A stretch of 64,000 nt of DNA from Echinococcus granulosus (lineage: Eukaryota; Platyhelminthes; Cestoda; Cyclophyllidea; Taeniidae), in assembly GCF_000524195.1 (NCBI RefSeq), contig NW_020170568.1:21376-85375 (forward strand), given 5' to 3'. The position numbers and the translations under genes were made by a program. Every line of letters begins with the position of its first letter. Position 1 is the stretch's first letter. A model generated the notes under the pieces. It saw nothing but the letters and a program-made list of their open reading frames with translations, searched no databases and was not told the DNA's origin. Positions 21,975-36,900 of this stretch are shown in pieces.

Positions 21975-24900
21975 GTGAGTTTCTCTTTTATTTTCTTTTC
22001 ACTGTCCAGCACATTCTATAACCATTTACTTGATTCAAGTGACATATTAGTCATGACAGTAAATGGTAATGCACGAATGGTTAGGGAGAGGGAATCAACT
22101 CCCCAAACAGCTAATCACAGCCCATTTCAAAGATTTTGTGCCGTTTTGAGCCGGAATTCATATTTGAAAAAGACCCCATGTCTTAGGTTTTCAGTGAAAA
22201 TAAATCTAGGATTCACCAGGATTCCAGGATTTCAAGAAGACTGATGTAATTAACTCAAAAAACTGGAAAGTTAAAAAGTGAATAGCTTTATAAGGTAACA
22301 AAGCAGAGGAGAACTTTCCCATTATTCGGGGGCCGAATATATCCATACAATAAGTTCAATCGCGAGGTCATAATTTATATGCTCAAACCATTTCAGAGCA
22401 GACTAAAACGTTGATCAGGGTATGAAATCATTGTTGAGTCGATAGCCTGCATTAAAATAAAGACATTACCTCTACAAAAGAACATTCAGCGACCATCAAA
22501 TTAGGTTTTCCTACTGAAAATTGACATTATTCTGTGTCGCAACAAACTTGTAATCTTTGCCGGTACAAAAAAGGCTTCCTTGCCACAATTTCAACGAAGT
22601 AGTCTGGAAAAGAAACTGCCTCAAATTCTGTTGGTAGTAAGCTCAACAGCCGACGGCAATATCCTATTGAACGTCTTGCAAATGCAGCTCCGGTTTAAGT
22701 GTTCCTCGTCAGTGGCAATCACGTAATTTCAAAGTGGAAAGCTGTCTGGAGTAATCGGATCATGTCATTCACATTTGTACTACATACGCAAAAAGACGAT
22801 TGCTGGCAATATATTGTCTCACGTGAGCAAGTGTTTGTGGTCTGCATGGGAGACGATAACTGTAGATGGAATGCTAGTTTGGGAAAAAGCTTGGTGGTGG
22901 TAAAATAGAAGTACTTTTCACGAGGACATTTGAACTGTTCACTTCTAGGTCCAATTTTTCGACTGACAGTGCATATCAATGTGAAACGCCCATTTGTGGG
23001 GAAAATTTTGTCTCAGTCAATCAGAATAGGGCGTATTTATGAATGCAAATACAAGATCAGGCGACAAATTTGGTCAAAAGGTCATGATGTAAGGGAAGAA
23101 ATGGTAACAGGTTGGGCAGTAGGAGGTAATGTAATGGAGACTGAGAAACGTAGGGTTAAGTGTTGTGAGTGATCCATTAAGCCGGAGGACGCGATGCCTT
23201 CTCCGCTACTGCAATAACAGGAAAACTACGGGGATGAATGGCTAAAAGTGCAAAAAATGGTTGCTTCAAAACTGTATGTTGGATCTATTTGTAAGGAGAA
23301 TTGAGTTTGGGATTTCAACATCTGAACGCTGAAATCCTGGCAAGTGGTGGAACCCTTTGTATTCACGACCAGCAGCCAGAGATGCATTACATTATGCATT
23401 CTTCATGACCTGACAAGTCGGCTTTCATCGTGGGCCAGGCAAAATGGACAACATTGCCAAAAGCCTAGATATTTTCTCCTATTTCTAAATTCCAACACTG
23501 GATCACATTCTTATTTTATGCTCTCAACACCATTGTTGGTTGGGATGAATATGGTAATTTCCAGAAGGGACGTTCTCTTGTGGAGTTAGGGGAAAAAGTT
23601 TAAGTATACTTATCAACACCGACTCAAATCCGCTGTGAGATCCGTCTATCCACTCTTGGAGAACAAAGAACTCCCATTCTTTCACAATCGTGCAACTAAT
23701 TGCCATTTGTCATTTGTTATAAAAGTTCACATGCGCTCTGCTTGAATTTCTTTCCCCATGAAGGTCCCTTTATATCATTTAAAATGGATTATTGTGGTCT
23801 CTAATTACTGCCAATCAGTCTTTACCACAAAAAACTTGATCAAAACCGGGGAAAAATCAGGATATTGTTTCATTTTTTATTTCGGTTTTTCATTTTCTCT
23901 TTAATGCACATTCACAAAGGTTCGAAGCGTCAATGACAATTTTTAACTGGCAGGGTTGTCAAGTAGATGCCTGGTGAAGTTGTCGGTGATGTGAGTGGGA
24001 AAGTCGGTCCAAGAAAACGCGGTAAATATTTCAGCAACTTTACCCAAAACCATAAAGAAGCAACGTCTAACATTGAGTCTGATATAATCCGTAAAGGAGA
24101 GAATCTACAAAACTTTATGGGAGTGTCACGTGAATTCAACCCACCTATAAATAAATGTACTTATGTTGCCACAACAACGGTTAAAGGCATAGTCCCATTA
24201 TGAAATTCTTTATTCCTCTCCCCTTCCTATTGTCTTCAAGGCGAAGTAACGTGACACCAGACTTGGCTGTACAATCCTAACGTTCGGTCTGGGCTATTTA
24301 TGGAAGTGCCATTAAGAATTCACCTCATATTTAGCACTGCTTTCTATCTTCGCCTTAAAGCCATTAGCTAGTAACTTCCTTCTGAAATTGATTCCACGAA
24401 ATCTTTTCAGCCCGAAACAGAAGATACATCGCTAGTGATCTGATGACAATTTTCCCATCTTTTAAATAGGCAATTTCCTTCCCCAAAGGAGAGTTTTGAT
24501 GTATCACATGTGTGTTTTCTTTTACCTATATCTAACTGCTGGCCTCCAGACCCCTGATGAAGTGATCAGCCACTTTGGGAGAGACGGTGTCTATCCCTGT
24601 GACCCTTTCAGTTACTCAGTATAAAGCATGCAACCCCATTGTCACGGCAGCTGTTTCCGTTTTAGACAAGTAGCTACGGTAGCAAGCCCCCTTCAAAGTA
24701 ATACGTCTGGGGTACAATCCACCACTCCACAGGGATTTGAGCCTTGTGTCTATGGCAACAAGATTTAAGTAGTAAAAAGCAGCCCATCGCTTAGCCACAC
24801 CTTTGTTTCACCTAATATATTTATATTAATGATGAAAATGGGAAAAAATTACACTAATTAGATACTAAGCTGGATTCGACTAAGTGAGTGCTCTTCATTC

Positions 24901-27900
24901 TTAAATCCCATGCAACACAAGACTGTCATTTGACATTATGGTTTAGGTGAAATACGTCTGCTACCCATGCCTACCTTAAATAGGCTTCCAGAAGTGGAAA
25001 CGCGGAGATTTTCAAATCTACTTCATAGAGCCGGTTTGTTTTAAGGAATTCTTGAGTTGGAACTCCCTATCAAGAGATCAGCTAGAATAGAAGCAAGTCA
25101 ATTACAACACTTGAAATCAAAGTCACTCACTCATGCTAATCATTTTCCTCAGCTATACTCTAACTAATTGTTTTAATGGAGTTATCATCTTGTAATTATC
25201 TCCAAGATTTTCCCAGTATTATCAAACCGTGTTAGTCGGATCAAAGTTCTCGTCCTAAGGCACTGTGAAGGCGTCCATTCACATTTAACCCGGTTTGATG
25301 AGGCCATTATTAATGGGAGCCTTTGGAAGCACCTCTCCGAGTTGATTATTTCCTTAGTCAAGCATTGCTTTGACTGACTAGAACGTAAGTGCTTCTTCTT
25401 TTCTTCATGTGAATAGTGATCGTGTCTTGTGACTTAGGGGAAAAGTGGCCATTCCCTTCATTGGGGGGTGGTATGACGCGCCTTACACCCGTTAGACCTC
25501 GTTTTCTCAATACGCATGGTACAGAGGTTCACGAAAATTATCTCCAACAATTCAGTTTGTTTCATGCCGTCATCCATCTTTACAAGATCATTGCTTGACA
25601 AGATAGGAAGGTCCTTCTTCAAGTTGGTTGTTAAGCTTCACGTGAGTTTAAAAGCCTAAGAATTTGATTAAGAACATCCAAATGACGTCTCGAACATGGG
25701 TCAGCACCAAGGAAGACTGTAGATTTGGAAACGGTACTAACACCAAATACTTGCCTGATAACTCGGTTTCTTTACTATGTCAAGAAATTTTAAAATACCT
25801 GGAATGTCAGTATGGGCCAGATGCTACTTCGTGAACTAAGGTAAATTGAAATGAAGATGTCCCGCCAGATTTATTTCATTTGTGAAATTTAAGATCATGA
25901 ACAAGAACTAGATTCTCCTTCCCGTTGGTCAAATGCAATGCCAGTTTTGTCAACTGCACACAACTTACCTTTGAAACCAGCAGAACCTACTAGCGCAGCA
26001 ACGGGTTTATTAATTTCCTCTTTTTATATTTGCTTTAAAGTTGCCTCAAGACAAAGAGATCCACCATGACCCTTACCTCCTGGAAAAACTCCACACTCAG
26101 GCCCTCAAATCGAGCAAATCCTTCGAAAAAAACGTTGACAAGCTCCTCATCTGCCATGTGGCAGTTTTTGTCTTCACTTTTGTGCTTCTTCTTGTTCTCA
26201 TGGTAATGATTTGCATCCTCTTTGATACCGGCCACCTTGTCATTGATATGCTGGCGGAAAATCGGTCCACATCCACTCCTGCAACCTTCAACCCCGACAA
26301 CTTCAACTTGCTCGGTGGTCTAAACTATGTCTTTGCCCAGACTCTCGATTTTCTGATATCCGGTACCGCCTCTGGAAACGCCTCTACCGCTAACTTTTTG
26401 GTTCGAGTCAACTCGACGTTCATGGTATGTTTCACAAGCTTTTTCTATGTCTAAAGGTTAGAAGTTTCGCAGAAGATCTGTGTTGTCAAATATGCCATCT
26501 AAATAAGCATTACCCTTTCTTTCAGTAGCTGCTCTTTTCTGATGACAGTTGGAATGGTATATGAGTGCATTTTGATAAGCTCCCAGACAGAAATAAAAAT
26601 TTTATATGATTATCTGCGGCAGTGAAGAAAACTTGAACTAAATTGTGGTTTTGATTGAGGCTCTACAACATTCAACGGTGATGGCATTCCACTTGGAAAT
26701 TTACGTTAGTGGCTAATTCATTTGGTGCAAAACAAAGTAGCATCTAGAAGCCTCGTTTTTTTAAGTTGGCTTTTTTTTTCCCTATTTTTATGCCGTCTAT
26801 TTATCCAGCTAAATCATTTCCCTACTTGAAATATGAAGGAGCTAAGTTATTTTTCGAGTCGTGAACAGTTTCATTATTTGGCGAAACAATATGACAAATT
26901 CTTGTGACAACTTCCTTCAGTCCTGCCACCCACAAAAGGTGTTCGCATTTCAATGGCATTTTGGCCGTAGGTTCCAGCCAGCAAAAGCGGAGCCGTGGTT
27001 GTGATGGCGAGCGATTGCATTGTGCTTCGGAAGATTTAAAAAGGCATATGATCATCGAATTGCCTTTATGCTGAGAAAACTAAAGAGCTGGGACAATAAC
27101 GTCACGGAGGGTGCAAGCAGAGTTCTACGTTATCACTGTGGCTAATTTCAGCGTAGTAACGGTTGCAATACTCAAAAAAATTAATTACAAAAGCCGAACT
27201 TTCATGGTCTGTTAAAGTGAATTTCTGTGTTTTAAATGGCTTTTAATGGAACTTTCCTCTGGTAATGCAAGTTGAGCAACACAAAAAGGCGTGCTGATGA
27301 AAATCCCACGCTGAATTTTTGGGGTATTAATTATGAGGCATCATATGACTTTGGAGGGATTCCAAAGGATGGATAAGTCCAGTTATTTATCCTACCAGCA
27401 CCTGCATTTCGCAACAGAAAGTGTTAGCTTGATAAAGCGGTCATTAGATTTATCTGTGAGTAACCTATGAAACTTCGACCTAAAAGGAATTTTATTTTAG
27501 CTTAAAAACAACAAAGTACCTTCTGTCTCCCTCTAGAATACCATTAAATGAAACAATTGGTAATAACTGATATGAAGCTAGCTGTACGCTCCCTTAAAAA
27601 TGTTCGAATTATGGAATAGGACCTGTCTGATTAGTTCAGTCCTACGTTAGCGTTGTCATGCGACGCTACTGAATTTGCACCACCGCTTTCCTACAATTAA
27701 TTGGAGTGGCCCCAATCGAGGTGTTCCAAGCAAACTCTATTGCTACATCCGAGTATTCTTCATACATTAAGTTTCACAAAAAACCAGACTTCAGGAATTA
27801 ATTTCTTGTTGCATACTGCTCCCATTCAACTACCACTACCTGCTAATAGGCCCCAGCTACTGAAGTCATGTTCAAAATTACATGAGAGTGAAAAGGTTAA

Positions 27901-30900
27901 CATTTTTTCCTTTGTCATCTCTACTTACGCAACCAATTTAATCCATATGTTTAGTATGAAACGAGCTTCCTTGAAGTTCGTTCAGTTCTCAAGCAAAGTT
28001 AACACTATTTTTGATGGCAAATAACTTTACTTTTAGCGAGAGTTTGAAAAATTTCGCCTTTGGCCTTCATAGTAAGCACCCATTAGCAATTTATCATGGA
28101 TATTTATCAGTCTCCTCTTAGTTGCTTTCAGTACTAATTATCTGGGACTTGCGTTTAGGTGCTTTGTAAGCTACCTCACACCATATTAAAATCAGTGCCT
28201 AGGTTACATCAAGTTCGGAATCGCATAATTGTGCCAATTACTTTAAGCCCCTTCGCGTCTTAGGCATCAGCCAACTCACAAAACGATTAAAATATTTTTT
28301 CTCAGACTCTTTTGGAAGGTCGCGTAGCAGTTGCGGTAGACAGTTTACTGGAGAAGTATGGCGTTCAACAGCTTGTACAGACTGGAAACCACTTACAAAG
28401 TGCCTTGAATGTTGTCAAAGCCAATATGGAGAGTATTCGATTGAACAATCAAAAGGTCAGCTCGGATATCTCCAATCTGGTTGGTCAGTTTAAGGTCCAT
28501 CATGACCTTATTGTGGCCGATCTTAAAAACGCGTGTACAATCAACCTGGGAGTTGAAATAGCAGCACTATGCACCAGTCTTCAGGTATGTCTGATAATTT
28601 GGAGCAAAATTATCAAATAAACATAAATTACTTTTGTCTAAAGTAGTAATTAATAATAAGGTAATTGACTTTTAACACCTTAACATCCTTGATTTCAGAA
28701 ATTTTGAAGCCTGGTTTGCAGAGTAACGTTTAATTATTCACTGTGCCCTTAAGCGACGTAATTACTAGTTCCTAAATAGAATTACAGAAGTTAAAGCAAT
28801 ACAACTTTGTATCATCACCAGACATATACTTGGCTAAGATGGAATTGCCACCTGTTAAAATTAGGTAGAAGATTTTTTTAAGAAACCGTCACCTTTTATT
28901 GGAGCACAGTTGCCCGCACCTACTAAGGATATAAAATAACATTTGAAAATGGATAAAAGGCAATCGAATCAGTTAGAATTCGCCATCATTGCAATCTACA
29001 ATCCTTTCTAGCTAAAACAAAGACCTGTTACTAGCCATCCTCTTCTTCGTTGAACTCTTGTTCTCTAACTATCTGAAAGCAAAGAAAAAATCACAATTGT
29101 CCCTTGGAGTTATTTGAGGTGAATGCGGATAAAGGTGGTGCAATATCTCCCTCGCATTCCAAATTACTAAGTGCTTGGACCTTTTCCGTTATTGTCGTTT
29201 GATCTTCAATGGGAAATACATTTGATCTCATCACATGCTAAGCACTCAAGGTCTCCCAGTGGCAAGGTGGTGGCTGTCTTAGAAAAGTGAGGTAATGGGT
29301 CATTTGAATCATTATATGTTAGTTCGTTTAACGAACTTTGGGATACGAATAACTTCTCCTCACAAGCCAACTAGACAGTCGGTCGGTTAGCAAACACTCC
29401 AACATTTACGGGATAGAAATGAAAAGCAAATAGATAATCTTTCACACTTCTTACCATCTGTTAATGACTGAAAAGTGGGCGGAATCCGTTTACTTCATAG
29501 CCCTCACAGCTCAGTAGGTGGCTAGCTTGGGTTCTGTTGAGCACCCAATCCGAGTTCCATGTAACAAAGACTTCAATGTGGACGGCTTTAACCGCCGACG
29601 CGTATGCGAAAGCAAGAGGGGTAAGGCGTGGGTGCATGTGATTCCTGGTTGGCCTACCGGAAACAGAGGTTCCACTCTCACGCGCTGATAGTAGTTTGGA
29701 TGACCTTGAACTTACCGTGATTAGAAGTGCACATCGAGTGTTCCCAAATTATGTTGGACCGTGAGGTGAACTCCACGAGATCCCAAATTGGGAATGTTCT
29801 AGGTTTATACAATTAAATTGCAAAAAGAAACTTCTAGATCTCTAAAACGGGAATGATTATTTGCTAACGTATTTACTCCCAATACTCTCTCTTACCACAA
29901 TACATTGCGTTGTTTACTCCAACCATTTGTCTGCCTTACATTCTGCTCCCACACATTGCACCTTCATCACATTTAATTCAAAAAACTGGGGTAAGCTAAC
30001 TTTTGACACCTGGCCAAACCCCGTCCGTGAAGCAGACAGACTGGAGTCATTTGAGATTTATTCAACCGACATGTAATAATGCGAAAGCTCAGAACAACAG
30101 AAAAGTAGTAGAAAACAACACGGAGCAACTCATTGATGGACTGACGTCTACCTTTGCCTAATGTATACGGACTTTGGCAGGCATTCAACAGTTAAAACAG
30201 TTCATTGTATTGACCAATACGACGTGAGGGGCTTTGTCACCCATTTGTATGGCTCTCAAATTACCCAAAAAATGGAATTTCGGTGGGACGGTTATTGCCT
30301 CCACTTTTGGTCACGTGCCTTTTAACAACAGCATCTGCTTTGAAAGAACAATTATTCGAAAGAGCGTCATTTCCCTACTGTTCTTAAAAAGCTGTCACAA
30401 TCCTTACCAGTGTTTGCGCCAGGAGTAATCACAATTGTTGACGTGCAGTGGAACAAACTAAAGCAGCCGTATGATATGTCGTTTGACGTAGAGCAAGGGA
30501 TAGCTGGTTAATGACAGATACCTTCTACTTTACAAATCTCCCAATAGTTAAAGAATTAATTGCCGCAAGCTATGTTGAAAACAGGGGGAGCTTCTCGGCC
30601 ATCTTATACTCATCCAAATGCCCACTCATTGTGTTTCTTGGCAGATTACAGTCAGATGAAGTGTCTGGATTGTTCAAGCTACATTTCGCAAACATTTGGG
30701 GCTTCATGGTTAACTTTTACCAAATCGAAATTGAGAAATTAGCGACGGTTTCCAGCTTACACAACTAATTCGAACAAACCTCAGAATTAGGGGATCACTT
30801 TGCTTAGAATAAAAGTGGAAATTTTTGTTAAGCTCCAGTCTTTAAATTTGTTTAAATTTAGAATTATTCGTAAAATGATCTTTGTAAGTGCCTTCTAATC

Positions 30901-33900
30901 TAGCAAAAAAAATAACGAATTGTTAGGCCTCTCACTGCTCAAAATTGACTCAATCTTCTACCAAATTGTACGCTAACTTGTCAATTAGAATGCCAGAGTA
31001 AGGTTTGACGAACCATGTCATTGTAGCTTATTTACAGAGTGATTTTGTCAAAATCAAATTCAAGTTGGCAAATCTTCCCACTTTCTCAGAACCGCACTTC
31101 AATCCTCCTGCTTCAATTCAACGCCTCCGCAATCAAAGTTGACCCGCCTGCAGTGTTGAATTTCGTCTTCACCCAGCTGGGAATAGACCTCTCCGCGATC
31201 CTTGATCAATTTAGTCAGTTCACTTCAAAGATCCTCGAGGTTAAAGATCAAATTCTCGCCAAAGTTGCCACCTTACTTGACCTCCATTCCTTCTTTTCTT
31301 CGCTTATTCAAGTTTGGAACGCTGTGGCAAACGAAACTACGGCGTTAAATGTCACTTTTACTAAACTTACCGGACAGGTGGAGCAAGGCATCGGAACTGT
31401 TCGACCCTATATATATGCCATGGTCTACATACCGATTACTATCTTTCTGGGTATCCTTCTTGCATATTTAATCATTGCAGTGCTCTACGTCCTGGAGGCT
31501 AAGAATACAAAACTCTTCTATATGGGTGAGTTCTGGCTCACTCTAGTCTACCATTATTTCCCAATTTCAAAAATAATGTAGAGGCAAAGTTGGGGCATTC
31601 GAAACCGCCAAGCTTTTGCCCGAGTTGTTTGTACTATTGTCTGTTGCTTTTATTTTTGGAAAAGCTGTTGCCTAAGAATAATTCAGCAAATATTATGTGT
31701 TCGTTTCCTAGTAAGCATCGAGCTACTTGGATTCCGTCTTCAAGACAAAAGTGCTGACTGAATTATGAGTTGTGCTGTTAAAACTGCACCTCCGTTAACT
31801 TTCAGATCTGTTTATGAGCATTCTTAATAGCTATTTTCTAAGGCGTTAGTTGTATGCAAAAGCCCCAAAACTACCCTGCCAGAATGGATTACACGACCAT
31901 AATGCCATGCTGCAGGAGTAATAGCCGAGCCAGGGAAGACTGAAGAGGTTCGCGTGTCCGAATATGAGACTAAACTAAATTTTACTCCACAGACAATCTG
32001 CGAAATGCTTTACGCCGATAAATGAAGCTACCAGTCACTCGCCATTCCGCTTTGAAATGCGGGTTCTCTGAAATCACAATCTGGAATGACAACCTCGTTT
32101 AGACTCTTTTTGTGTTCCATTAGTTTAGATTAAGGATCTCGTTGATTTGGATGAACATTTGTTCTGGTCTTCTCCATCGAAGAAAGCTGCTTAGTAAGAT
32201 AAAATCGAATAAGGTAGAGACGAAAGATGATAGGACAGAAGAATCACCTCTCCAAACTTGTAGAACTGAGATTTTTTATTTAGAATGGGTTTCTTTCTTA
32301 GAATGAAGGTAAGAGGACCCGTGAGACTTGATATGGGTGAAATGAGTATTACCCCCCATCACATAAGTAGCTCCCCAAATCATTGGAGACTGATAAGATC
32401 CACCCAGTCCAATGCACAATCAACTTGCTTATCCTCCGACTGCATTCACGTCGGGTGTCTTACTAGCATTAAAAAAGATTTTGGAAGATGTGTGTTGAAT
32501 TGCACATTCAATGTCAACGTGACTGCCCTTATCTCCTTCAGATGGCAATGTTGCTATCACCTCATCACACGTCTGCAGCAATCGTTGCAGCCTCATTCAC
32601 GCCGTCCTCTTCACCGTCTTCCTCACTGTGGCCAGTATTTTCATTATCATTGCCCTACCTACCTGCGTCCTCCTTGTCAGCGATGGTTGTGCTTACCTAA
32701 CGGACCAGCGTGGAGTTGGGCAGTCGGATTACGTGCTCAACTCCTTTGTGGCTTCTGAATTGTGGCTATCAGTGGTAAGACAAGTGCAAACTTTGATGAG
32801 AGGCTCGGTTAATGGGTTTCTCGTACTCCCGCCACCCACAAATATCATCAACGCTACAACAGTACTCTGTGGAAGAGAAACACGTAGTGCCCAGATGGGA
32901 CTCCTGGGAGCTGTTGGATGGAGGTCTTTAATCAACATATCTGCCCTCTTAAGTACCAAGGAGGTGACAGATAAAATTAATAATGGGGAGAAGTAAGTGG
33001 TTGCACGGGTTGGAAAGGAGTTATCCTGAATTTTTCACCTTTTCTTGCATGGATTGGTTGTGACAATATAAATCCTGATAATATTATCCACAATGAATGA
33101 AAGGGACTGTCAAGTATCGAATGTTTTATCTGCGATAGCTGATATGGTACTTGCAGTAATAAGTACCGCATCTATTTCAGCACAATTAAAAATGAGATCA
33201 TCAAACTGAATTTGGCTAGTCTCATTCCAAAGGACTTGGATAAAATCGTGATCACGGCGCAGAATCTGACCCAGTACTTCGACAACATTAACTATCAGGT
33301 AGGACTACCTACAACCCACTGTCTCCTTTTGAATGTGCTTACAGATGTCAACTTATCTACTTCCAGTCCTCCATCGATGAGCTTTCGCCAAGCCGATTGC
33401 CACAACAAAACTTAACCAGTTTTGCAGACGACCTTGAGGACCTTGTTCGAAAAATACGCAGACTGGGCTTGTCTGTGGGTCAGGTTCTGGAGAGGGTTGT
33501 AGGCCAGATCCGCTTAAGTTTGAAGGAGTTGATTGCAGTGAAAGCCAAAGTCAAGCTTTTGCGAGATGCCTTCATTGCCGTTCAGACTCGCCGCAATCTT
33601 ACTGTCGGTGTAACTTACCTTGTTGGTGGTATTAACGCTACTAAAGTGGTAGGTTAAGCACGGATTGTACCTTATTTTTCCTTAAATTTTGTTTGGTTTC
33701 ATTTTAAGCACTGCATGGCCCAGCAGTAAATTAAAGACGGCGTCTAGCCTGTTAACAGTGTTGTTGTCTAAATTATAAATGAGAAGACGAATAGTGATGA
33801 TGGTAGTTTCAGGTAAGGTACGCCGGCATCTAGGTCCCGGCTTTGATTCTAGGTCTTGTCCAAATGCATTCAAAATGATTAGGAGTCCATTGCATGGCCG

Positions 33901-36900
33901 ATACTGCAAGACGAATATTTATAAAATCCATAATAAATGGACTTGATGGTCTCAAAAAGCTTCCCACTTTCCTACATCCACATAGAATTACGAGAAGCCG
34001 AGTTGATTTACCTCTATGTTGGATTTGCGAAAGCCTTAGGCACCTGCAGAGATCAAATTCAGTCGGCTTGCATGCTTGTGATATAAACTCTTCATGCCTA
34101 ACTAACGTTTCGAGACCTAGCATTTAGCTCGTTTTTGTATTTTAAATAAGAAAAAGCAAAAATATTAGCAGCTCTTTTTATTCAACAGTGGAATTTGTTT
34201 TCCCTGGCTAAATGTCTCCCATGTAGCGGCGGCCAACGTATCAAGAGCAGTTTTAGATTAACCCACAATGCATCAGTTTTTTAAGTCCCCTTTAGCACAG
34301 CCTCTAGTAGAGCCTTAAGCATTCTTTTTCACAAAAAATTGAGAAAAAAAGTCTACTACAAAAAATGGTTGTTCAAAGTGGCTACTACTTTTAGGGAATA
34401 CGTAACCAGAAATGGTGATAATGCCGTTTCAAAATTATCTTTTCCAATTGTTTACCGGATAAGCTGAATTTTGTGCAGAACCAAATTCAGGACATTAAAT
34501 TCATTTTTAAAATGTCTTCTTGGATTTTTCTTACACTTCTGCGTGAAATTTTAAAAGCTCATGGTATAAAGGTATGAACCATCTCGAAGTGGACTCTGTT
34601 GTTAAACTAGGATCTCTCAGAAGGTTACGGCTTAAAGAGAGTAAAATACAGTCTTACCTTTTACTGTTAGATTACTGTCAACAAATTTCGTGCGATAACA
34701 ACTTGCGTGAAGCATCTGCAAAGAATACTGCTGCACTTCAAGACTCCCTTAGAGATGAATGGAGTAATATTTGGACAGATTACGTGATATCGACGTTCAG
34801 AAGGGCTGGGGCTGCTGGTATGGCTTGGAGACTATACCATCAGGCTACGTACAATAGCTTTGGCCTTCAGCACCCATATAATTAAAGCCAAGATTTGAAA
34901 AAACAAAGCATGACGCATCTTTGCTGTTTCTTTGGGCGCCGTCCCTAACACTCCCCTTAGTCAAATTCTTGTGTCGGGCATCGCAACGCAATTGATGCTG
35001 TAAGATAAACACCCACGAACCAATCGCACCAGTCGTCAAATTCGCGCGTGATTGAGAAGATATTTGATCGCAATACCACTGATCCTTCCTGGCAATTCCA
35101 TTGAATCTGGACCCATTTGGGAAGAAGGAATGTGCGAACCATTGCGTATGTCCATCGCTGGTCATAGGAACACCGGTTAAATGCAGAGTTATTTATCAAA
35201 GACGGTGTATGAAATATTTACCTGAGTATAAAATTTCGCGTTTGTTCCTCCTTGCCACTTCGTTACCGCTTCAGTGTAGCCCAGCGACATGTTTGTCTAT
35301 ATTCTTTTTGGCAGGTAGATGTAATGAAAGTATCTTGTAGTCACTTCATTGACATCTTCATACAAGTACCGTAGACTTCTCGTAATGAAACCTTCCAGAT
35401 TTTTCACGGCTAGCGTCGCTTCATCTACTTATAACACTCTTATAGAACGCAGGACTTGGGTATTTGCAGGTGGACGTAATTTTCAACCCTTTTGTTAGAG
35501 GTCATCACGGATTCTTCCATGGCAACATAAGCCTTTCTTCCGTCACGTTGAGGTTTACCATTCAGTAATCGAAATCAGGGTAGTTGTCCTTTCCGCTGCC
35601 GCCAATGAAGCACTCCCAGCCTAGGATAGAATGTTTACTGCCTGCGGAGAGAGTGGCCCAAAGACCATATCACCGGGCAAAAGTACAATGATCGTGGAAC
35701 AACAACCAAATTATTGCCATACTTTTTTCTTTCAAGAATGTTAAACTGTGCATTCAAGAACCGTTCCATTACTTTATAGAAGTAGCTCCCTGTACTTCAC
35801 CTTTTTAGAAGGAATTTTGTCTAGGATTATTACGTGTCTTCTACATCATCACCTGTATTTTCATCCTTGCTACTAACCATTAATGGCTTACTTTTACATT
35901 TTGGTGCTTCCCCCGACTGGACACCAAACATGCAAGGTCGGAAGAGCTAGAGGGTAGAAGCCAAAAGATTAAGCATGGTCTTAAAGCATGTTTGGCCAGA
36001 TGCGTGATCTCGTTCGTCAATCTTTTGACTTAGATTATCGGTGCTGTTCCTCACTATTCTTATTTTCCAGCAATATTATCCCACATTACTAATGCCTAAC
36101 TCCAAATTATCAAACCGGAGAGTATTATACCAGTCATTAGTTAGCTATAGCGATCTCTCTTTTACGTTATGCGTCCCATATTGACGAATCCAGGATCAAC
36201 TAAGGGTAATGAATTTTCTTTATTTATCTTGGAAAAAGCATTTTCGACCGTGGTGAGGAGCACGAATTCAATTTTAAGCCACGCAACTCTTTAGCATCGA
36301 GTAAATTCAAAGCCCCTTAGTTCTCACCCAAGTTTAATTATGCTTCGAAATGCCTGCGACGCGAATGCAAATAAATCAAAGTTTCTTTTTTCTCAACTTT
36401 TAGATTTTCAACAATAATACAGCCCTCCTTGCTCCAGTATCTCAAGTCTATTGGCAGTTGGTAAATGCGTTCAAGGTGGATCTTAATGTCAATCTCACTT
36501 CAGTGATCGAGACATTTGTGCAAGGTCTCTTTCCTTGTTCTCAACTATACGCAGCCTCCGATGCTCTGTTGACCATGGTCTGCCGACAAAATGGGGGGGT
36601 ACGTCTGTGGGTAGGAAATCTTAAAGTTTCTTTTAACATCTTTTAGCTGTTCATCTTCTACGAGCTTTGACGACGAATAACACTGGAGATTGAACTACAA
36701 CAACTTGTAAATAACAAATTTCGGGTGAAATTTTCAAGTATCTAAGTGGTTGTATTGCGTGCTGCACCGCGTAGTAGTTGTGCGACTTCATCACATGTGT
36801 CTCTAGGTCGTTTCTTGCAAGGTGGTGCAACAATTAGCGTTTGTTCAGAGAAGGTGATTCGGGTGGTGAAGTGCATAATCCAATAACCCTTTTGAGAACC

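Noticed and set aside
23967..24203. 78-codon ORF in prominin intron 1
   Set aside because: No motif, and it lies in an intron with neither splice phase nor similarity to prominin.
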